DNA of 8,708 nt, taken from positions 1-8,708 of the forward strand of contig JAKFEY010000058.1 of the NCBI GenBank assembly GCA_036675475.1. The letters are read 5' to 3'. The first letter of the stretch is position 1; each line of letters opens with the position of its first letter. This document shows, piece after piece, positions 4,524 through 8,708 of this stretch. Made by a program: the position numbers and the translations under genes. The stretch is from JALYRV01 sp036675475. Its GTDB lineage: Bacteria > Acidobacteriota > Vicinamibacteria > Vicinamibacterales > SCN-69-37. The notes beneath the pieces are model-generated. The model was given only the letters and a program-made list of their open reading frames with translations, was not told the origin of the DNA and did no database searches.

Positions 4524-6713
4524 ATGCATGCTTCCGATCGCGCGCTCGACTCCCTGGCCGGCGGCACCCACGGCGATCCGTTCGCGCTGCTCGGCGCGCA
4601 CGCCCGCCGCGACGGCCGCGGCGTGGTCATTCGCGCGTTTCACCCGGCGGCGTCGCGCGTGGACGTCGTACGCGCCGCCGGCGTGACGCCGATGACGCGG
4701 CGCCACAACGCCGGCATCTTCGAAGCGGTCATCGACGATGCGGCGCTCCCGCTCGCGTACGAGCTGCGCGTCACGTATCCCGGCGGCGACGTGCATCAGG
4801 CGCAGGACCCCTACCGCTTCGCGCCGATCTTTTCGCCGTACGACGCGCACCTGTTCGGGGAAGGCAAGCTGCTGCAGCTGTGGCAGCGCTTCGGCGCGCA
4901 CCGCATGACCATTGACGGTGTCGACGGGTTCTATTTCGCGGTGTGGGCGCCCAACGCGCAACGCGTGAGCGTCGTCGGCGACTTCAACGCGTGGGACGGG
5001 CGCGTGCACGCGATGCGCAACCTCCTGCCAAACGGCGTGTGGGAGATCTTTGTGCCGTCGCTGGGGGAGGGCCAGCGCTACAAGTTCGAGATCCGCACGC
5101 CGGCCGGCGCGATTCTGCACAAGTGCGATCCGTTCGGCGCGCACTTCGAGGTGCCGCCGCAGACCGCGGGCCTCACGCACGATCGCCATCGCTTCGAGTG
5201 GACCGACACGCCGTGGATGCAGGCGCGCGACGCGCGCGGCACCGTGCTCAGCACGCCGATGGCCATCTATGAAGCGCACCTCGGTTCGTGGCGCCGCAGT
5301 CCCGAAGAGGGTCACCGCTCGCTCACGTACCGCGAGCTGGCCTCGACGCTCGTGCCCTACGTGAAGGAACAGGGCTTCACGCACCTCGAGCTGCTGCCGG
5401 TGATGGAGCATCCGTTCACCGGCTCCTGGGGCTATCAGGTAACCGGGTTCTACGCGCCGACGAGCCGTTTCGGCCCGCCCGAGGACTTCAAGTTCTTCGT
5501 CGACGCCTGCCATCGCGAAGGCATCGGCGTGATTCTCGACTGGGTGCCCGGCCATTTTCCGAAAGACGCGCACGGCCTCGCGCGCTTCGACGGCACCGCG
5601 CTGTACGAGCACGAAGATCCGCGACAGGGCGAGCATCAGGACTGGGGCACGCTCATCTTCAACTACGGCAGGAACGAAGTCCGGAACTTTCTCATCAGCA
5701 ACGCGCTCTTCTGGCTCGACGAGTGTCACATCGACGGCCTGCGCGTCGACGCCGTCGCGTCGATGCTCTACCTCGATTACTCACGCGAGGAAGGGCAGTG
5801 GATTCCCAACCGCCACGGCGGCCGCGAAAACCTCGAGGCGATTGATTTCCTGCGCCGCCTCAACGAGGTCACGCACGAGCGGCATCCCGGCGCCGCGATC
5901 ATCGCGGAGGAATCCACCGCGTTTCCCGCCGTCAGCCGGCCCGTCTATGCCGGCGGCCTCGGCTTCACCTTCAAGTGGAACATGGGCTGGATGCACGACA
6001 TCCTCGTCTATGTCTCGAAGGATCCCGTGCACCGCAAGTGGGAGCACCACCACCTGACGTTCTCGCTGCTCTACGCGTGGACCGAGAACTTCATCCTGCC
6101 GTTCTCGCACGACGAGGTGGTGCACGGCAAAGGCTCGATGATCGGCAAGCTGCCGGGCGACGAGTGGCAGAAGGCCGCCACGCTGCGGCTGCTCTACGGC
6201 TTCATGTACGCGCACCCGGGCAAGAAGCTGATGTTCATGGGCTGCGAGTTCGGGCAGTGGCGCGAGTGGTCGGTCGACGAAAGCCTCGACTGGCACCTGC
6301 TCGGCGAGCCGCGCCACGCGGGCCTGCAGCGCTGGGTGCGCGATCTGAATACCTTCTACGCGCACGCGCCCGCGCTGTTCGAGCGCGACTTCGACGCCGC
6401 CGGCTTCGAGTGGCTCGATGCCGCCGACTCGCAGAACAGCGTCGTTTCCTTCATCCGCCGCGGCGACACGCCCGGCGACGAGGTCGTCGCCATCGTCAAT
6501 TGGACGCCGGTCGTGCGTGAGGGATATCGCATCGGCGTGCCGCAGGCGGGGTTCTATCGCGAGGTGCTCAACAGCGACTCGGAAATCTACGGCGGCAGCA
6601 ACACCGGCAACGGCGGCGGCATCGGCACCGACCCGATCCGCTCCCACGGCCACGAGCAGTCACTGTTGCTCAGACTGCCGCCGCTTGGGTGTCTCTACCT
6701 CAAGAGATCTTGA
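4524..6713 (+). CDS. glgB: 1,4-alpha-glucan branching enzyme
   Basis: A 729-residue GH13 enzyme, the usual full length (E. coli GlgB has 728). It cuts an alpha-1,4 chain and re-attaches it by an alpha-1,6 bond during glycogen synthesis in the cytoplasm. Domains in order are an N1 module (about 15-110, beginning DPFALLGAH), a CBM48 module (about 130-215, with FAVWAPNAQRVSVVGDFNAWDG), the (beta/alpha)8 catalytic barrel (about 245-620), and a C-terminal all-beta domain. Conserved GH13 regions are DWVPGHF (339-345), GLRVDAV with nucleophile Asp409, AEEST with acid/base Glu462, and FSHDEVVHGK with transition-state Asp530. Each is offset by four from E. coli Asp405, Glu458 and Asp526. The ATG at 4524 has no Shine-Dalgarno sequence and lies 7 nt after a -10 box. 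No other glycogen gene lies in the window. The C-terminal domain has a Gly-rich stretch at 690-701 typical of the family. Confidence 0.97.
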   Translation: MHASDRALDSLAGGTHGDPFALLGAHARRDGRGVVIRAFHPAASRVDVVRAAGVTPMTRRHNAGIFEAVIDDAALPLAYELRVTYPGGDVHQAQDPYRFAPIFSPYDAHLFGEGKLLQLWQRFGAHRMTIDGVDGFYFAVWAPNAQRVSVVGDFNAWDGRVHAMRNLLPNGVWEIFVPSLGEGQRYKFEIRTPAGAILHKCDPFGAHFEVPPQTAGLTHDRHRFEWTDTPWMQARDARGTVLSTPMAIYEAHLGSWRRSPEEGHRSLTYRELASTLVPYVKEQGFTHLELLPVMEHPFTGSWGYQVTGFYAPTSRFGPPEDFKFFVDACHREGIGVILDWVPGHFPKDAHGLARFDGTALYEHEDPRQGEHQDWGTLIFNYGRNEVRNFLISNALFWLDECHIDGLRVDAVASMLYLDYSREEGQWIPNRHGGRENLEAIDFLRRLNEVTHERHPGAAIIAEESTAFPAVSRPVYAGGLGFTFKWNMGWMHDILVYVSKDPVHRKWEHHHLTFSLLYAWTENFILPFSHDEVVHGKGSMIGKLPGDEWQKAATLRLLYGFMYAHPGKKLMFMGCEFGQWREWSVDESLDWHLLGEPRHAGLQRWVRDLNTFYAHAPALFERDFDAAGFEWLDAADSQNSVVSFIRRGDTPGDEVVAIVNWTPVVREGYRIGVPQAGFYREVLNSDSEIYGGSNTGNGGGIGTDPIRSHGHEQSLLLRLPPLGCLYLKRS

Positions 6714-6734
6714 ATGGTAAATGGTGGTGTTTTT

Positions 6735-7133
6735 CTAAGTGGTGCCTGACATCTTGACGATGATGTCCCAGACGTCGTCGTCGATGGGCATCACCGAGAG
6801 GCGGGGGACGCGGACGAGGGGCAGCTGCGCGAAGCGGCGGTCGTTCTTGATTTCAGCAAGCGTGACGGGCCGGCGCAGGCGCTTGACGGGCACGATGTCG
6901 ACGACGTGGCCGTTGCCGGCGGGATCGGCGTAGGCGTTCTTCGCGGCTTTCGCGATGCCGACGATCGCCTTCTCGTTACCCGTGTGGTAATAGAAGATGC
7001 GGTCGCCCTTCTTCACCGAGCGCAGATGTTTCTGCGCCACCGGATTGCGCACGCCGCTCCACGTGGTCCGCTTGTCCTTCAGGAAGGTTTCGTAGGGATA
7101 GTGCGCGGGCTCTTCCTTGAACAGGAAATTCAT
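6735..7133 (-). CDS. EVE-domain protein
   Basis: A 132-residue single EVE domain, a PUA-like fold whose relatives (for example human THYN1) bind modified bases in DNA. Family features are FKEEPAHYPYETF (5-17), TTWSGVRNPVAQKHL (23-37), GDRIFYYHTGNEKAIVGIA (43-61), and the C-terminal LPLVRVPRLSVMP block (105-117). The length is normal for a stand-alone EVE protein. ATG 7131-7133 fits the family's usual N-terminus (a few residues before FKEEP). An in-frame ATG at 7160 would add nine residues and overlap the next gene. CATAAT (7140-7145) lies 6 nt upstream, with no Shine-Dalgarno sequence. The gene is divergent from a mismatch DNA glycosylase with 9 bp between starts, and ends 21 bp from the convergent glgB. 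The ligand is unknown. A link to modified or damaged cytosine is inferred from the neighbour. Confidence 0.92.
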   Translation of the reverse strand: MNFLFKEEPAHYPYETFLKDKRTTWSGVRNPVAQKHLRSVKKGDRIFYYHTGNEKAIVGIAKAAKNAYADPAGNGHVVDIVPVKRLRRPVTLAEIKNDRRFAQLPLVRVPRLSVMPIDDDVWDIIVKMSGTT

Positions 7134-7139
7134 CCGCCG

Positions 7140-7145
7140 ATTATG
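7140..7145 (-). promoter_or_regulatory. Putative -10 box of the EVE gene (CATAAT)
   Basis: CATAAT on the minus strand is a 5/6 match to TATAAT and ends 6 nt before the EVE ATG. I see no clear -35 17 nt upstream. The last three bases on the plus strand are the ATG of the divergent glycosylase, so the start codon of one gene lies in the promoter of the other. Confidence 0.35.
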
Positions 7146-7667
7146 ATCGATTACGAGCATCTGCGCCTGAAAGACCGCATCGGCCCGGGCGTGAAGGTGC
7201 TGTTTGTGGGCATCAATCCGGGCGTGCGGTCGGCCGTGTGCGGCCATCATTTCGCGGGGCCGTCCAACAACTTCTGGAAGCTGCTGTTCGACAGCGGCCT
7301 CGTGCCCGAGCGCGTCACGCACGTCGATGATGACCGGCTGGCCGAGTGGGGATACGGCATTACGAACATCGTGGCGCGTCCCACGCCTGGCGTCAGCGAC
7401 CTGAGTCTCGTGGAGCTGCGCGCGGGACGCGCGGCGCTCGAGCGCAAGGTGCGGCGTTACAAGCCGGAGATCGTGGCGCTGGTCGGCATCACCGTGTATC
7501 GCGCGCTGTTTCCGGGCGCGCGCGCGATCCGGCCGGGGCCCGCCCTCGATTGCCTCGGCGACGCCCGCGTCTGGGTGCTGCCCAATCCCAGCGGACGGAA
7601 TGCCCACTACAGCTACGCGGAGATGGTGAAGGCGTTTCGCGCGTTGCGAAATGCGTGCTGCCGCTAG
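7143..7667 (+). CDS. mug: Mug-type G:U/T mismatch-specific DNA glycosylase (uracil-DNA glycosylase family 2)
   Basis: A 174-residue protein matching E. coli Mug along its length. It excises uracil or thymine mispaired with guanine, which arise by deamination of cytosine or 5-methylcytosine. The active-site motif GINPG is at 23-27, with Asn25 equivalent to catalytic Asn18. It is followed by the FAGPSNNFWK segment (37-46), YGITNIVARPT (71-81), and the DNA-intercalation motif NPSG at 148-151. ATG 7143 gives an N-terminus a few residues longer than that of Mug. There is no Shine-Dalgarno sequence at normal distance (AGGAAA is 14 nt away) and no clear own promoter, so signals probably lie inside the divergent EVE gene. 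The stop TAG (7665-7667) overlaps that of the convergent YjbQ gene. Distinction from related thymine-DNA glycosylases is not certain, and the gene symbol is by similarity. Confidence 0.92.
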   Translation: MIDYEHLRLKDRIGPGVKVLFVGINPGVRSAVCGHHFAGPSNNFWKLLFDSGLVPERVTHVDDDRLAEWGYGITNIVARPTPGVSDLSLVELRAGRAALERKVRRYKPEIVALVGITVYRALFPGARAIRPGPALDCLGDARVWVLPNPSGRNAHYSYAEMVKAFRALRNACCR

Positions 7668-8134
7668 TCGCGGTCGCCCATCACCAGCACCGACACTTCG
7701 CGCGTGCGCGGGCCGTCGAGTTCCACCAGGAAGATCCGCTGCCAGCACCCGCGCTGCAGCCGTCCATCCACGATATTGAGCGACGCCGAGGCGCCGAGCA
7801 GGAGCGCGCGGCAGTGCGCGTGGCCGTTGGCGCGCTCGTCGGGGGTGAGGTTCACGGTGCGCGTCTCCAGGTCGTCGTGCCGGTACCAGTACGCCCGCGG
7901 CGCCGTGCGGGCCAGCAGCGTGGAGAAGTCGCTCAGCAGCAGCGGCTCGTGCTCGTTGAGCACGACGGAGGCCGTGGTGTGCAGGCTCTGGATGTTGACG
8001 ATGCCGAAGCGGATGGCGGTGTCGGCAACGAACGCCTCCACCTGATCGGTGAGATCGATGAACTGTGTCGGATGTTCGGTCGTGATGCGGAAGCGGGTGT
8101 GCGGGCGGGCCGAGACGGCCGTGAGCGTTTCCAT
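7664..8134 (-). CDS. YjbQ-family protein (secondary thiamine-phosphate synthase type, UPF0047)
   Basis: A 156-residue protein of the YjbQ/COG0432 family, small trimeric cytosolic proteins; E. coli YjbQ has weak thiamine-phosphate synthase activity, but the main role is unsettled. Family signatures present are LHTTASVVLNEHEP (51-64) with His52, NGHAHCRALLLG (103-114) with His105 and His107 as likely metal or active-site ligands, and a C-terminal GCWQRIFLVELDGPR segment (129-143). The length is somewhat above the usual 130-140 because of an N-terminal extension of about 12 residues. AGGAGG at 8143-8148 lies 8 nt before the ATG. No thiamine genes are nearby. The gene follows the membrane protein gene on the same strand, with a 91-bp gap, and may be co-transcribed with it. 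Confidence 0.92.
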   Translation of the reverse strand: METLTAVSARPHTRFRITTEHPTQFIDLTDQVEAFVADTAIRFGIVNIQSLHTTASVVLNEHEPLLLSDFSTLLARTAPRAYWYRHDDLETRTVNLTPDERANGHAHCRALLLGASASLNIVDGRLQRGCWQRIFLVELDGPRTREVSVLVMGDRD

Positions 8135-8225
8135 CGAGCAATCCTCCTGGTGCCTGGAGGATGGCGCGCGCGGCGCGCGAAGTCTTGAGCGCGCGGTGAG
8201 GGAGTTGTGAGATGTGGGTGAAAAA
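8135..8225. other. Intergenic gap with alternating GC hairpin potential
   Basis: The gap holds the YjbQ ribosome binding site and a stretch of alternating CG (8163-8200). GCGCGC copies there flank GAAGTCTTGA and could form a 6-bp stem with a 10-nt loop. A run of five T follows the stop of the upstream membrane gene on the minus strand (8221-8225) but precedes the stem, so this is not a canonical terminator. No clear promoter is seen. Confidence 0.3.
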
Positions 8226-8708
8226 CTAGACCCGTCCCCTTTTCGTGAGGCCCCAGGTCAGGCCGAGGCCGAACAGCGCGGCTTCGCCGAAGCCGATGAG
8301 CGCGCGCGAGAGCGGGCCGAAGTCGGGCTCGCCGACGAGGCGGCCCAGCGGGGCGAGCGACACCTGCGAGCCCTGCGCGGCGCGCGCGATGGTGTGGATG
8401 GTGCCGCCGGCCAGCGGCCTGTCCATCGCGGTCAGCAGGAGCGCGCCGGCGCCGCAGAGCGCGGCAGTGGTGAGCGCGGCGGTCAGGCGGCGGCGTCCCT
8501 GCGGCGCGGCCAGGCCGCCCTTGAAGCGGCGCGTCGCCAGCGCGTAGCCCAGCCCGGCCGCGGCGCCGATGACGAGGCCTTCGAGCGCGCCGCCGATGGC
8601 GACGCGCAGGCCGACGAGCGCGACGAGCGTGAAGGTGAGCAGCCACTGGGCGAGCGCGCCGACCACCGCGCCGCCAACCGCCGCGCCGGCCACCACGGCC
8701 GCCGCGCG
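8226..8708 (-). CDS. Integral membrane protein of unknown function (partial, runs off right edge)
   Basis: The minus frame is open from a TAG at 8226-8228 to the window edge, giving at least 160 residues. A GTG at 8694-8696 could be a start, but the frame continues above it without a stop, so the true start may lie outside. The protein is rich in Ala, Gly and Leu with three or four likely membrane segments: two near the N-terminal part of the visible region (around AQWLLTFTLVALVGL and LEGLVIGAAAGLGYALA), one in LTTAALCGAGALLLTAM, and one in FGEAALFGLGLTWGL. A basic loop (TRRFKGG...GRRR) and a final KRGRV suggest cytosolic ends. I do not recognise the family. The YjbQ gene follows on the same strand. 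Confidence 0.65.
   Translation of the reverse strand, partial: RAAAVVAGAAVGGAVVGALAQWLLTFTLVALVGLRVAIGGALEGLVIGAAAGLGYALATRRFKGGLAAPQGRRRLTAALTTAALCGAGALLLTAMDRPLAGGTIHTIARAAQGSQVSLAPLGRLVGEPDFGPLSRALIGFGEAALFGLGLTWGLTKRGRV

Noticed and set aside
4455..6653. Long minus-strand frames opposite glgB (424 and 290 codons)
   Set aside because: They are shadows of the strongly conserved glgB frame. They are Arg/Val/His/Ala-rich with no domain, no start signals and no logical neighbours.
6700..6734. TCAAGA-GA-TCTTGA plus a T-run after glgB as a terminator
   Set aside because: The loop would be 2 nt, the stem is AT-rich and includes the stop codon, and the T-run is 16 nt downstream, so the geometry is wrong.
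4459..8121. A 14-nt exact repeat GGCCGAGACGGCCG at 4459-4472 and 8108-8121
   Set aside because: It is a GC-rich self-complementary word, one copy lying inside the YjbQ coding region. Chance is a sufficient explanation without further copies.
6735..8141. A 468-codon minus-strand frame that seems to fuse an EVE domain to a long N-terminal part
   Set aside because: The N-terminal part is antisense to mug and out of frame with the YjbQ gene. The EVE domain has its own normal start at 7133.
1..8708. tRNA, rRNA, CRISPR, IS element or integration site
   Set aside because: No repeat-spacer array, transposase-like frame, terminal inverted repeats or RNA gene signature was seen when reading both strands. 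The genes look like ordinary chromosomal content.

Overview
This is a GC-rich, densely packed bacterial chromosome segment with twelve protein-coding genes, two of them cut by the window edges. No RNA gene, CRISPR array, insertion sequence or phage gene is visible. The gene content, the high GC and the style of the MarR, EVE and CatE-like proteins resemble soil Acidobacteriota of the Vicinamibacteria type. That assignment is an inference from recognised protein style, not from a marker gene.

Left part, + strand (1-3488). The 3' end of an unidentified gene overlaps by 4 bp a CLC-type chloride/proton antiporter gene. A MarR-family repressor gene with its own near-consensus sigma-70 promoter follows, then a two-module catechol-2,3-dioxygenase-like VOC protein (CatE type) and a cytoplasmic YceI-family protein. 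The last two genes are translationally coupled (TAATG). A near-palindrome, TGTKAYAACA, occurs once inside the repressor promoter and once just upstream of the dioxygenase gene. This suggests a self-regulated quinone/catechol or electrophile-response module.

Middle part, - strand (3510-4431). A single-domain response regulator carries a disordered C-terminal tail of 67 residues. The tail begins at an in-frame ATG with a strong ribosome binding site, so it may also be made as a separate small protein. Upstream of it is a second small, extremely hydrophilic protein with no aromatic residue. A 14-bp hairpin lies between the two genes, and it pairs well only in the minus-strand transcript.

Right part (4524-8708). 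A full-length glycogen branching enzyme (glgB, +) stands without other glycogen genes. It is followed by an EVE-domain protein (-) and a Mug-type G:U/T mismatch DNA glycosylase (+), which diverge with only 9 bp between their start codons. A YjbQ-family protein (-) follows, sharing a CTAG stop with the glycosylase gene. The last gene is a small integral membrane protein (-) that runs off the right edge.

A recurring theme is start codons lying 6-7 nt downstream of a -10-like hexamer with no Shine-Dalgarno sequence (MarR, glgB, EVE). This suggests leaderless transcripts alongside ordinary SD-led genes (clc, YceI, the small hydrophilic protein, YjbQ). The most promising leads are the MarR operator pair, the response regulator tail with its internal start, and the EVE-glycosylase divergent pair.
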